A DNA stretch of 64,000 nucleotides from Clarkia xantiana subsp. parviflora. Its lineage: Eukaryota > Streptophyta > Magnoliopsida > Myrtales > Onagraceae. Shown here piece by piece: positions 1-11,265 of this stretch. The stretch is from positions 39,820,756-39,884,755 of the forward strand of contig JAPTYO010000009.1 in assembly GCA_036873135.1 (NCBI GenBank), in the 5' to 3' direction. The notes under the pieces are model-generated. The model did no database searches and had not been told where the DNA came from. It saw only the letters and a program-made list of their open reading frames with translations. Numbering within the stretch: the first letter of the stretch is position 1; each line of letters starts with the position of its first letter. Made by a program: the position numbers and the translations under genes.

Positions 1-2166
1 TAGCTCTGTGTTAGTGAAGGTTGTCGAGGGTAATCAAGTCCCCGTTTATTATGTAAGCAAGGCGTTTGCCAAATCTGAAATGAATTATCCCGCCGTTGAG
101 AAGTATCTCTTTGCGTTGATTATTACTGCTCGGAAGCTGAGGCCTTACTTCCATGCGCATGAGATTACTGTGTTGACGAATCAGCCTCTGAAGCATTTTT
201 TGAACCGACCTGATGCGTCGGGAGATTAGTGAAATGGGCAGTCGAGCTTAGTGAGTTTCGCATACACTTTGCTCCGAGAACGACTATTAAGGGCCAGGCG
301 TTGGCGGATTTCATAGCAGAGTCTACAGCCCCCGATCTGAAAGAAGCGGGCCCTGTAATGGGGGCAACCATGGAGGTCCCGATTGCAGAACAACCAGAGA
401 TGGCAGAGCAATCAGAACAGCCAAACGAGGAAAATACTTGGGAGATGTACACGGATGGCTCCTCGAGTTCAGACGGATCAGGAGCAGGCTTTGTATTGAT
501 ACCACCAGGCGGGGGTGAACCCCTTCGATATGCTTTGGCCTTAACTTTTAGGGCCACGAACAACGAAGCTGAGTATGAGGCTCTTATCACAGGCCTGAAA
601 ATTGCCAAAGGTACGGGAGTTGGTCACTTGCGGGTGAAATGTGACGTTGGGCTCATTGTGAATCAAGTCCAAGGGCGATACGAGGCAAAGAGTCCAGTGA
701 TGAGAAAGTACCTTCGTGAGGTGCAAGTTTTGAAGGAGAGCTTCAAAAGCTTCGATATTGAGGCGATCCCGAGGGAAGAGAATGCAGAAGCAGATGCCTT
801 GAGCAAATTCGTCTTGGGGGCACCCCTGGAGGAAAATCGGAAGGTGCACTTCTTGGAGAAGGTGATCCTGTCGACCACCGACCCGTCGGAGGTGTGTGCT
901 ATTGAAGCAGGATCGGAGGAGGAGCCCACTTGGATGACCCCGATAGTTGCGTACCTGACTACGGGGGCAGTCCCCGATAATGAAGTAGTAGTTGACAGGA
1001 TACGTCGCATCGCGGTTAAGTACGTGGTGCTGGACAATCAGCTATACAAAAAGGGGTGGTTCTCGACTCCTTACTTGAAATGTGTGGCTGAGCCTGACAC
1101 AAGTCGAATCCTGAGGGAGGTGCATGAAGGGGTTGCGGCTTGTCACGAAGGGGCCCGATCCATTATGAGGAAAGTATTGAATCTGGGCTATTATTGGCCT
1201 ACGGTGAGCAAGGAGGCGACGACGTTGGTCCGATCCTGTGATGCGTGCCAGAGGTACGCCCCGAATATAGTGGCTCCGGCTGCTAATCTGACGTCCATCA
1301 AGAGTGCTTGGCCCTTCGCGCAGTGGGGTATCGACTTGGTGGGACCCCTCCCGCAGGCACAAGGTCAGGGTAAGTATTTGCTTGTGGCTATCGATTATTT
1401 TTCGAAATGGATAGAAGCTAAGGCATTGGCCAAGACGACGGGGAACCAGATCGTCAAGTTACTTCAGACCCATATTGTATCCAGATACGGGATTCCTAAG
1501 GTGGTGATCAGCGATAATGGTCCACCGCTTAACGGGGCTCAAGTGAAGGAGTATCTGGAGGAGTTGAATATCGAGCATCGGACAGCGTCTGTCCATCATG
1601 ATCAGACAAATGGCCGGGTGGAATCAGCCAACAAAATCGTGATGGATGGCCTGAAGAAAAGGGTCTATGCCTTGAAGGGCAAATGGCTGAACGAGCTGGA
1701 AAACGTGCTTTGGGCTGTTAGAACGATACCCAAACGATCAACTGGGGAGACTCCGTTTGGCCTTGTTTATGGCACGGAGGCTGTCGCTCCCGTGGAGGTA
1801 GCTGTGGCGTCCCATCGGATGAGATATTATGAGCCTTTGACGAATGATGAAATGAGACGTCTGGATTTGGACTTGCTCGAAGAGAAGAGGCGGGAAGCCG
1901 ATGAAGTCCAGGCTCGAATGCGTTTGGCGACGGCCAGGGATTACAATCGGCGAGTTAAGTCCCGACAATTCTTCGCCGGGGAGCTGGTTTGGCGTCGGAA
2001 CGAGTTCACCCTTTTGGATCGGATCAATAAGATGTCACCAAAATGGGAAGGACCTTACAAGGTCGTGGGGATGCCAGCTCCGAATGCGTACAAGTTGGAA
2101 GACCTCGATGGCAGTGTATTGAAGCATTCTTTCAGTGGCGAACACTTGAAGAAATGTCATGCTTGA
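1..2166 (+). pseudogene. pol: A: pol C-terminal part (RNase H tail, aRNase H, integrase), frameshifted
   Basis: The first 228 bases encode the end of the RT-linked RNase H. A single lost G in the run near 221 (compare the intact run in B near 12063-12066) puts the frame into a TAG at 227-229. The downstream frame is then open from about 229 to the TGA at 2164-2166. It holds an archaeal-type RNase H (DGS near 453, an acidic NNEAEYEAL motif, a later D, and EADALSKF). Integrase follows, with a histidine pair, CDAC zinc ligands, and the DDE residues in GIDLVGP, ISDNGPP and QTNGRVES. The C-terminal tail ends HSFSGEHLKKCHA. The downstream frame looks undamaged, so the element was probably functional until recently. 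Upstream RT and gag are outside the window. Confidence 0.9.
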
Positions 2167-2475
2167 TGAAAAGTCGCCTTGAGTGGTGCACGAGAAAAAG
2201 TCGCCTTGAGTGGTGCACGAGAAAAAGTCGCCTTGAGTGGTGCACGCGAAAAAGTCGCCTTAAGTGGTGCACGAGATTAAGTCTTCTTAAGTGATGCATG
2301 ATTCTTAGAATTATTCTACGTGTTGTTAAGTCGTCTTAAGTGATGCGCGGGATTAAGTCGTCTTAAGTGATGCACGAGGTTAAGTCGTCTTAAGTGCTGC
2401 ACGAGATTAAATCGTCTTAAGTGATGTGTGAAAATGTCTTAAGTGTCGAGGTTTCGCCTTAAGTAAAGTTAAGTC
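2167..2475. repeat. A: minisatellite between convergent pol and antisense gene
   Basis: Units of about 25-27 bp carrying AAGTCGCCTT(A/G)AGTGGTGCACGAG repeat immediately after the pol stop, nearly identical for the first five and then degenerate. The same CACTTAAG core (opposite strand) occurs at the same place in B, C and D. ORFs across it are repeats read through and not treated as genes. Confidence 0.85.
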
Positions 2476-2591
2476 GCTTTGAGAAGTGCAATGGAAAATC
2501 GGAGAGATAGTCTGATATTGATGAGGGCTCAAAGGCCCGAGAATGCATTACAAGGATGAGGAAAAATACAAGGACTCTAAAGATAAAGCGT

Positions 2592-5376
2592 TTAGGCTTG
2601 GTCCTTGTTGGCGTCAGCGGGGGCAGGGTCCACAAGATCTGTGGCCGAAGGCTCCACAGGTTCAACTGCTGGGGGGTCGATTATCGGGGTGTTAGCACTT
2701 GGAGGCTCCGCCATGTCTTCAACAACTGCGGGAGTGTTTCCCTCACTACTCTCCTCCGAGAGAGCGAAGTATTTCTTCGGGAAGGGAGCGAGAGACGGAG
2801 ACTTGTCGAAGTTGATGGTGTCGCCATACTCCAGATGGAGTTCCTCGACTGTGTTGAAGAGGGTGTTCTCCACCTCCGCGGTGCAGAACTTCACCGCATC
2901 AGCTTGGAAGTCCTCAGACCTCCGATAATCTTCCCGGCCCTTGGTCTCAGCCGCGACCATCTTGGCAGGGACCTCAGCAATTTCCTGTTTCAGCCCCGCC
3001 TGGGCGTCTTCCAGAGCTTTCTTCTCAAGAACAAGCCTATCCCGCTCGAGGACAAGTCTGTCTCGAACCTCTGCATCTTTGCGCCGCTCTTGCTGCTCCC
3101 GCTTCAGCAGCCCCTCAAAGTCGTGAACCTGCTTCTGGAGGTCCCGAATCTTTCGATCAAGGAGGCCTTGCTCCTTGGCCAGTTTTCCCTTCGAAGATTC
3201 GGAGGCAGCGAGATCCTCCTTAAGCTTGGCTACAACCTCGGGAGCCCCCTTAGCCCACTCCTGCTCCAGGGCCTCCTCGAAGGCGAAGATGTACCCGAAG
3301 CAGCGATTGATGTCCCCCATCTCCTACGAAGGAAGGAAGATAAGTGTTAGCAGATGAGCAACCGGTCTTATTGACGAAGGAGCGAAAAGTGAAAGTCTTA
3401 CCTCTATCCGACGGATGGACATCTCTTGAACATCCCGGCGGATGTCTTCCCGATCCAAGGAAATCGGATACCTAAGAGTGGGCAGGATTGAGCCTGCTAG
3501 CAGATAAGGAGCCAGCTCTGGGTATGCGTCCTCTTGTCGGAGCTGGACCCCTTGCAGCGTTTGGATCGGGGTCCAGGGAGCCTCCTTCTGTGCGTGGTCG
3601 AAGGCCTTGTAAAAACTCCCGTCGAAGGGGAGAGGAGAAGGACCGACTTGAGTCGTGGAGGGGCGTGCCTCCGACTCGCCCCGGGCCGGAGAGGGAGTGA
3701 AGTCATGGATGGGCGACGGCTGTCGCTGTTGTGAAGAAAGCGAGGGGGGCAGCCCCTTGGAGGTTGGTTTCAGTGGGGATTGCCCCGCTCTCCGACGAGG
3801 AATCAAGGAGCCACCCTCATCAGTCTCCTCGGAGGAGTCCAGATTCTCCACCCGACGAAATTGATCGCCGGTCGGGGTGTCGCCAGCCCCGAAAAGTGAT
3901 GCCCCTGCTGAAGGAGGCGCCCCTACTGAAGGTGGTGCCCCTGCTGAAGCTCCAGCACTCGACGGAGTCCCCAAGTGACCTGCACCTAGAGGACGAGAGG
4001 CTTTAGAAACATAATTAGGAAGTTCGTTAAGGCCCTTACACCAAACGACGCGCCGAGAAACATATTGGCCTTCCCGCGGTAGTTGTAGTAGCCCGCCTTC
4101 AGGACACGAGGAGTCTCCCCTCGGAGGACACGTTTGACATCTGCGATGCGGGCCTCCATGGTCGAAGGGATCAACTCCTTAGGAACTAGCTTCCTGTACG
4201 ATTTAATAGCTAGGCGGAGCTTTTTACCTTCTTCAGCATTCTGGACATTGAAGAGTATGTCCACTTCCACGCGGCTCCGCTTTGTCCTCTCCGCGGAGGG
4301 AGATCCCGACGGAGCAGCAGCTTTCTTGGCCGAGTTCCTCTTCCGCGCGGGGCGGACAGCGTCGGTCTCCCCCTGCTTAAGGATCAGATTGGTCAGCACG
4401 GATACCTTCTTAGCTGCAAACATTGAAAGACAGAGATTAGAAACGTTACCCAAGAAACCATATTGGAGGGGCCGTCGAAGAGTTGACCCCCAGAGACTAT
4501 GTCAAGGAGTCGGATCCCCGCATTCACCAGGTCCCGCTCCACTAAAGAATTGGCATCAAGGGGAGTGTAGGACTCCCCCCATCGGTAAAGCTGAATGAGA
4601 TGAAGGGTCTGGAAGTCTTCATCAGAGTAGGTGTGGTAAGCGGGAGGAGAGTCCGCTTCCACCTCCCATCGAGGCCAGGGGATCGAAGAGTCTTTGATGA
4701 AGAAGTAGCTCCTCTTCCACCCACTGTTGTCGGACCCTGTGTCGACCAGGAGTCCCCGAACCTTGACCACCTTCCAGGTGTCACTGGTCCAGCTGCACAA
4801 CGCGAGTTGCGTCTTGTTCCACTTGGGCATCCGGGGGTAGAAGGCACAAACCCCCGCCTCGTTGCACTTCATCCCGTAGAAGGTTCTGAAGAGCTGGAGG
4901 CTGTAAACCCACTTCTGTCGGAAGCAGAGGACCTGGAAGGCGTTCCATAGGCGGATGGCATGAGGAGAGAAAGTGGTTGGATGTGTCTTGTAGTGTTGGC
5001 ACATCTCAACCAGGCTGCCACAGAAGGGGAATCGAATTCCCGCCGATATTTGCCCCGTAGAGACAAATACCTCCCCTTTCCGGGGACGCGTAACCTCAAG
5101 GTTATTCGGGAGGCGGGGCCAAGGATACGGGAAGCGAGGTTCCCAGGTAGAAGTGATGCATCCCTCCCGGAGAGCTGCATCGTAAGCAGTGCTGGAAATG
5201 TCGTTGAGTCCATAGTCGAAATTGAAGGGCTTTCTCCCCTCGGTACTAGATCCAGTGTCTAAAAATCAGCCATGGCAAGGAAAGGCACATTGGGTTTTTC
5301 GGAAAAGTGCAAACGAATTAATCGAAGACGAAAGAAAAGATATACAAGCATCAGGGAAGAAATCCTTACCAGACAT
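2592..5376 (-). pseudogene. A: antisense spliced gene (putative gypsy-type transposon protein), one frameshift
   Basis: Inferred exons on the minus strand: 5376-5370 (ATG micro-exon, then GTAAG), 5258-4450, about 4408-3402, and 3323-2592 (TAA). Exon 2 is fully open and carries the conserved domain (GIRFPFCG, HPTTFSPHAIR, FRTFYGMKCNEAG, DNSGWKRSYFF). Exon 3 has basic clusters (ARKR, ERTKRSR) and a Pro/Ser-rich disordered stretch. Exon 4 is a long Glu/Lys/Leu heptad coiled coil, then a conserved segment (EDFQADAVKFC) and an acidic/proline tail. One base is missing near 4070 in exon 3 relative to B (AAAGACC against AAGGCC), which breaks the frame. The family assignment (Pfam 'putative gypsy type transposon') is from memory of the motif style. 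Antisense extra ORFs are known in Tat elements. Its function is unknown. Confidence 0.82.
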
Positions 5377-5523
5377 GATGATTCGGAATGGGAAGGATGA
5401 ACTTGGTGCTGCCGGAAAGTTGATCGGAGAGCAGAAAGCCAAGGAAGAGCTTGAGTTCTCAGAGTTGCAGAGAGCTTTTGGAATTTCGGAAACGGTAAAA
5501 GGGAAATAGTGCCCAGGGCTAGG

Positions 5524-5531
5524 GTTTTATA
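5524..5531 (-). promoter_or_regulatory. A: TATA box of the antisense gene
   Basis: TATAAAAC on the minus strand lies about 150 bases upstream of the antisense ATG at 5376. B, C and D have a TATA at the matching place, which argues for an independent promoter. The stretch 5377-5892 holds this promoter and 5' UTR and no other gene. Confidence 0.65.
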
Positions 5532-5892
5532 GGAGAGAGGACAGTCGAAATGACGTTGCAATCTGGATCGTCGAAGTCGAATCGTTTTGATCTGAGCCGT
5601 TGAGATGAAACGTACAGAATTGCAACGGGCGTAATGATGAAACGGCCTGAAAAGCACTTTTTCAGAAAAAGCAGGCGCGAAAAATCAGGCACGGGTGCCA
5701 AAGACGTCGCTTCGATATCTGCTGCATTTAATGGCTAGGGAACCGATGAGTCTTCTCGGATTTGGTGGTTATCCTCGAGGTATCGAGGAAACGTGAATGA
5801 GAAGCAAGTGACTTTATCAAGGGAAAGGACCCCGACTCCGATGTTGGGAGGTCGGGAGTTGAAAAACACGACGAACTATAAGTCCCTCCTGT

Positions 5893-5904
5893 CTTGGGGG
5901 CAAA
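5893..5904 (+). other. A: polypurine tract
   Basis: CTTGGGGGCAAA abuts the LTR start TGATGG, the expected plus-strand primer position for reverse transcription. The same tract is at the 3' LTR of B, C and D. Confidence 0.85.
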
Positions 5905-6661
5905 TGATGGGTTTCGCTACGGCCGTTGGGCCCTTTAACGGTGAGGAAACACTGAATAGGCCCACTGGGCCCTGAAAGGAGGTCAAGATGACCAAGGCGA
6001 AGGGTCCCGACAGTGGGAGTCCCGATGGTGAAAGGTCCCGACAGAGTCGGTCCCGATAGGCGAGCCGGGCGCTCCCGATGAGATGCCTTTAAGTAGGCCC
6101 CGATGATGAATCCCTGAGAATGATTGGCCCTGTCACGATGACGAGGGGCCCCGAGCGGTGACACAACGAGATAACTCTGGAGTCCCCGATATTAGTCGGG
6201 ACTTGCTATCAGAGGTTAAGGCCGTGATACGCGGAGTGTGGCCGAGATAAGCGAGATCATGGCCTAGATAGGCGGGATCGTGGCCGGATATGCGGAGCGT
6301 GGCCGAGATAGGCAGGATCGTGGCCGTGATACGCGGAGCGTGGCCGAGATAGGCGAGATCATGTCCGAGATAGGCGGGATCGTGGCCGAGATAAGCGGAA
6401 TACGGGCTAACCACCTCAACGGTTCACCAGGTAACCGAGGTACCTCTTCGCCTATAAAAGGGAGGAGGTTACCTCAAATCACATACGTTTTGATATACAC
6501 TCTTTGAGATTCCTGCTTGCAAGTTTATACGAGATACTCATTTAAGCATCGGAGAGGGATTCTGGGTCACCGCCCGGTCTATCCCCTCTTGCAGGATTAC
6601 GTGGAGCGAAGGAGCTCGGATCGCCGTCAAGACCGTACCGGAGTTCCACCGTGATCCAACA
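5905..6661 (+). repeat. A: 3' LTR (757 bp)
   Basis: Starts TGATGGG and ends CCAACA (TG...CA). U3 contains GTCCCGA-rich short repeats and a 21-bp-type minisatellite (about 6222-6398). A TATA box (TATAAAAG) is at 6453-6460. The leader holds GCATCGGAGAGGG (6546-6558), a hairpin (6562-6577) and TGCAGG (6590-6595). The LTRs of B in inverse orientation are clearly related. Confidence 0.9.
6222..6398 (+). repeat. A: U3 minisatellite upstream of the TATA box
   Basis: About eight imperfect copies of a unit near 21 bp with GGCCGAGATA(A/G)GCG lie 55-230 bases upstream of the TATA. Shorter versions are at the same LTR position in B (about 7360-7482 and 15760-15885) and C. The position suggests a promoter-enhancer array; that role is inference. 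Confidence 0.75.
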
Positions 6662-7093
6662 AGGATGTATTACTTTTTTATGACTTTGATCCACAAATAC
6701 CCAGACCCCTTTCATTGGAAGAAATTGAACAACAGAATAACAAAAAATATTCGCTATGATTCAACAACAAAATAACAAAAAGTAAACGTCGTAATAGTGA
6801 AAATTGCAGCAGCAAAACGTGAAAAAAAAAACAACAATGATACAACATATTTACTGCAGCAAGATAACACAGCAAAATAACACATAACCTAAACGTAATA
6901 TAATTAAAACCGAACTAAAAATTGCATAAGCAAAAGCGGAAAAAAAAACAACAACAATGAAACAACACCATTAGCGATTTGATCTGAATTTCAAAGTTGA
7001 GGTAGCTAATTTTAAAAATTAAAAGTTGAGGTAGCGATTTGTAAAATGGCCAAAGTTCAGGTAGCAATTTGGTTATTAACCCATATATATAAC
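6662..7093. other. AT-rich spacer between A and B
   Basis: No gene seen. The sequence is A-rich with CAACAA(C/T) runs and a motif (GTTGAGGTAGC, GTTCAGGTAGC) repeated at about 6997, 7024 and 7055, suggesting a decayed repeat. Bases 7089-7093 (ataac) are the left TSD of B. Confidence 0.6.
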
Positions 7094-7819
7094 TGTTGGA
7101 TCACGGTTGGAACTCTGGTACGTTCTTGACGGCAATCCGAAATCCTTCGCTCCATGTAATCCTGCAAGAGGGGAATAGACCATGCGATGACCCAGAATCC
7201 CTCTCCGATGCTTAAATGAGTATCTCAATTATCTCAATAATACTGGCAAGCAAGAGTATGAGTATCAAAGAACGTATATCGATCTGAGGTAACTTCTGCC
7301 CTTTTATAGTAGAAGAGCTACCTCAGTTACCTGGTGAACTGCTGGGGCAGTTAGCCCACGATCCCGCCTATCTCGGCCATGATCCCGCCTATCTCGGCCG
7401 TGATCTCGCTTATCTCGGCCACGCTCCGCGTATCTCGGCCATGATCTCGCTTATCTCGGCCACGCTCCGCGTATCTCGGCCTCAACCTCTGATAGCAAGT
7501 CCCGACCAATATCGGGGAATCCAAAGTTATCTCATTGTGTCACCGCTCGGGGCCCCTCGTCATCGTGACAGGGCCAACATCCTCAGGGATTCATCATCGG
7601 GGCCTACTTAAAGGCATCTCATCGGGGCCTACTTAAAGGCATTTCATTGGGGGCGCCGAGCTTGCATATCGGGACCGACCTCGTCGGGACTCTTCCTCAT
7701 CGGGACTCCTCTCGTCGGGACCCTTCGCATTGGTCTTCTTGACCTCGTTTAAGGCCCAGTGGGCCCATTCACCGTTTACTCGTCGTTAAAGGGCCTAAAG
7801 GCTATAGCCAAACCCATCA
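7094..7819 (-). repeat. B: 3' LTR (726 bp)
   Basis: In plus orientation it runs TGTTGGATCACGG to AACCCATCA. The TATA (TATAAAAG on minus) is near 7301-7308. It differs from the 5' LTR by substitutions and by a roughly 17-bp GTCCCGA-type repeat present here near 7695 and missing near 16100. The polypurine tract follows at 7820-7831. Confidence 0.93.
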
Positions 7820-8212
7820 TTTGCCCCCAAGACATGAGGGACTTGTAATTCGTCGTGTCTTTCAACTCCCGACCTCCAGATATCAGTATCTGAGGCTTTT
7901 CTCTTGACAAAATTCCTTAACAGGGATCTTCTCGTCTACGATTCCTCGACACTTCGAGGATAGCCACAAAATCCAAGAAGACTCCTCGGTTACTCGGTCA
8001 TTAAATGCAGCAGGGGACGAAGTGACGGTTTTGGCACCCGTGCCTGATTTTTCGCGCCTGCTTTTTCTGAAAAAGTACTTTTCAGGTCGTTTCATCGTTA
8101 GCGTCTTTTTCCCTTCTGCCCCCCTTCGTCTCAACGGCTCAGATCAAAACGTTTCAACTTCGACGACCTAGATTAGAACGTCCTTTCACTTATCCCTTCT
8201 CCTATAAAACCC

Positions 8213-8219
8213 TAATCCT
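8213..8219 (+). promoter_or_regulatory. B: TATA box of the antisense gene
   Basis: TATAAAA lies about 155 bases upstream of the ATG at 8374, at the same spacing as in A, C and D. The stretch 7832-8373 holds this promoter region and a pyrimidine-rich 5' UTR, with no other gene. Confidence 0.65.
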
Positions 8220-8373
8220 GGGCGCTGTTCCTCTTTCACTGTTTCTGCGATTTCAAAAGCTCTGTGACTTCAAAGGCTCTGTGACTTCGAAGGCTCAAGT
8301 GCTTCTCTGGTTTCCTGTTCTCCGATCAACCTTCCGGCGACCTTTAAGATCATCCTTTCTACTTCGAGTCATC

Positions 8374-11165
8374 ATGCCTGGTAAGACTTCCTTCCCTGAT
8401 GTTAGTGTAACCTTTCCTTCATCTTCGATCAGTTTGCTTGCAATTTTCCGAAAAACCCAATATGCCTTTCCTTGCCATGGCTAATTTTCAGACAGTGGAT
8501 CCAGTTCCAAGGGGAGAAAGCCCTTTAAGTTCGACTATGCCGTCAATGACATTTCCAGCCCTGCCTATGATGCAGCTCTCCGGGAGGGATCCATTACTTC
8601 TACCCGGGAGCCTCGCTTCCCTTATCCTTGGCCCCGCCTCCCGAGTGACCTTGAGGTCACTCGTCCCCAGGAAGGGGAGGTATTTGTCTCGACGGGGAAA
8701 ATATCGGCGGGGATTCGATTCCCCTTCTGCGGCAACTTGGTTGAGATGTGCAAACATTACAAGATGCATCCAACTACCTTCTCTCCCCATGCCATCCGCA
8801 TATGGAATGCTTTCCAGGTCCTCTGCTTCTGACAGAAGTGGGTTTACAGCCTCCAACTCTCCCGGACTTTCTACGGGATGAAGTGCAACGAGGCTGGGGT
8901 TTGTGCCTTCTACCCTCGGATGCCCAAGTGGAATAAGGCGCAGCTTGCGCTGTGCAGCTGGACCAATGACACCTGGAAGGTTGTCAAGGGTCGGGGACTC
9001 CTAATCGACACGGGGTCTGATAATAGCGGGTGGAAAAGGAGCTACTTCTTCATCAAGAACAGTTCGATCCCATGGCCCCGATGGGAGGTGGAAGCGGACT
9101 CTCCTCCCGCTTATCACACTTACTCTGATGATGATTTCCAGATCCTCCATTGCATCCAGCTTTACCGTTGGGGGGAGTCCTACACTCCCCTAGATGCTAA
9201 CTCTCTAACGGAGCTGGACCTGGTGAATGCCGGGATCCGTCTAATCGACATAATCTCTGGGGGTCAACTCTTCGACGGCCCCTCCAATATGGTTCCTTGG
9301 GTAACATTTCTGACCACGTCTCTGTTTGCCACTGTTTGCAGCTAAGAAGGTATCACTGCTGACCAATCTCATCCTTAAGCAGGGGGAGACCGACGCTGTC
9401 CAACGCCCCGCGCGGAAGAGGAAGTTAGCAAAGAAGGCTGCTGCTCCGTCGGGATCTCCCTCCGCGGAGAGGACTAAGCGGAGCTGCGTGGAGGTGGACA
9501 GACTCTTCGATGTCCAAAATGCTAAAGAAGGTAAACAGCTCCGCCTAGCTATTAAATCATACAGGAAGCAAGTTCCTAAGGAGTTGATCCCTTCGGCCAT
9601 GGAGGCCCGCATCGAAGAGATTAAACGTGTCCTCCGAGGGGAAACTCCCCGCATCCTCAAGGCGGGCTACTACAACTACCACGGGAAAGACCAATACGTT
9701 TCTCGACGCGTCGTTTGGTGTAAGGATCCTGACCAACTTCCTGACTATATTTCTGAAGCATCTCGTCCTCTAGGTGCAGGTCACTTAGGAGCTCAGTCGG
9801 GTTCTGGAGCTTCAGCAGGGGCACCACTTTCAGCAGGGGCACCACTTTCCGGTGCTCGAGGTAGAGAAGACCTCCCTCAACCTCCTGCCCCGATGGGATC
9901 GGGGGCTGGAGAAACCCCGACATGCGATCAATTTCGTCGGGTGGAAAATCTGGACTCCTCCGAGGAGACAGACGAGGGCACCGCCTTGATTCGTCGTCGT
10001 AGGACGAGGCAGTCCCCACTGAAACCAACCTCCAAGGGGCTGCCTCCCTCACCTTCTTCGCAGCAGCATTCGCCCATTCACAACTTTACTCCCTCTCCGC
10101 CTCAGGGCGACTCGGAGGTGCGCGCCTCCACGACTCCAGTCGGTCCTCCTCCTCTCCCCTTGGACGGGAGCTTCTACAAAGTTTATGACCCCAGCCAGAA
10201 GGAGGCTCCTTGGACCCCTATCCAAACGCTGCAAGGGGTTCAGCTCCGACAGGGTGACACATACCCAGAGCTGGGTCTACATTTGATGGCGGGCTCAATT
10301 CTGCCGTCTCTGAGGTTTCCGATTTCCCTGGATCGGGAGGACATCCGCAGGGATGTTCACGAAATGTATATTCGTCGAATAGAGGTGAAGTTCCCAATTT
10401 CACCCCTTCATTAATAAGGCAGAATATTCATATACTAACCTTTTCTTCCTTCCTTCACAGGAGCTGGCGGACATGAACCGCTGCTTCGGGTACATCTTTG
10501 CCCTCGAGGAGGCTCTGGAGCAGGATCGGGCAAAGGGGGCTCCCGGGGTTATAGCCAAGCTTGAGGAGGATCTCGCCGCCTCCGAGTCTTCGAGGGGAAA
10601 ACTGGCCAAGGAACAGGCCCTCCTCGACCGAAAGACTCGGGACCTCCAAAAGAAGGTTCATGACTTCGAGGGGTTGCTGAAGCGGGAGCAGCAAGAGCGA
10701 CAAAAGGATGCAGAGGCTCGGGACAAACTTGTCCTTGAGAAGAAGGCTCTGGAGGAGCAAATTGCTGAGGTTCCTGCGAGGCTGGTCGCAGCTAAGACCA
10801 AGGGCCGGGAAGATTATCGGGGATCCGAGGACTTCCAAGCTGACGCGGTGAAATTCTGCACCGTGGAGGTGGAGAATACCCTCTTTAATGCGGTCGAGGA
10901 GCTCCATCTGGAGTATGGCGACGCCATCAACTTTGACAAGTCTGCGACTCTCGCTCCCTTTGCGAAGAGGTACTTCGCCCTCTCGGAGGAGAGTGATGAG
11001 GGGAACACTTCCGCGGCTGTTGAAGACATGGCAGAGCTTCCAAGTGCCGATCCTCCGACAGTTGACCCCCCGATAATCGACCCTCCAGCAGCTGAACCCG
11101 TGGAGCCTTCTGCCACAGATCTCGTGGATCCTGCTCCCGCTGATGCCGACAAGGACCAAGCTTGA
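8374..11165 (+). pseudogene. B: antisense spliced gene, one in-frame TGA
   Basis: Inferred exons: 8374-8380 (ATGCCTG, then GTAAG), 8492-9300, about 9347-10384 and 10461-11165 (TGA), giving roughly 850 residues. Splice sites are GT..AG: acceptors ATTTTCAG at 8491 and TTCACAG at 10460, donors at 9301 and 10385. Acceptor 2 offers two AGs (9341 and 9346); only the second keeps the frame. Exon 2 has the conserved N-terminal domain, exon 3 basic clusters and a Pro/Ser-rich linker, exon 4 a coiled coil. A CGA-to-TGA change at 8830-8832 (the intact codon is in A) truncates the product. The gene is convergent with pol, from which the minisatellite separates it. Function unknown. Confidence 0.83.
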
Positions 11166-11265
11166 TTGCTTTATTTTTAGTCCTTGTAATTTTTCCTCTC
11201 TTTTCTTTATCGGGAACCTCGCAGATTTTATAATATCACATCTTTTTCGGTTCCGATTATCACTA

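Larger units (their letters stand above)
1..6661 (+). mobile_element. Element A: 3' part of a Tat-lineage Ty3/gypsy retrotransposon
   Basis: The window opens inside the element, at the end of the RT-linked RNase H. In order it holds the pol tail with archaeal-type RNase H and integrase (to 2166), a CACTTAAG-type minisatellite in opposite sense (2167-2475), the antisense spliced gene (5376 down to 2592), a polypurine tract (5893-5904) and the 3' LTR (5905-6661). Dual RNase H order and an antisense ORF are established hallmarks of the Tat clade. The 5' half and one TSD copy lie outside the window. Several pol and LTR stretches are close to B and D, so A, B and D form one family. Confidence 0.93.

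Noticed and set aside
2556..3350. Plus-strand ORF opposite A's antisense gene exon 4
   Set aside because: It is a shadow of the coiled-coil exon; similar shadows occur opposite exon 4 of B and D.
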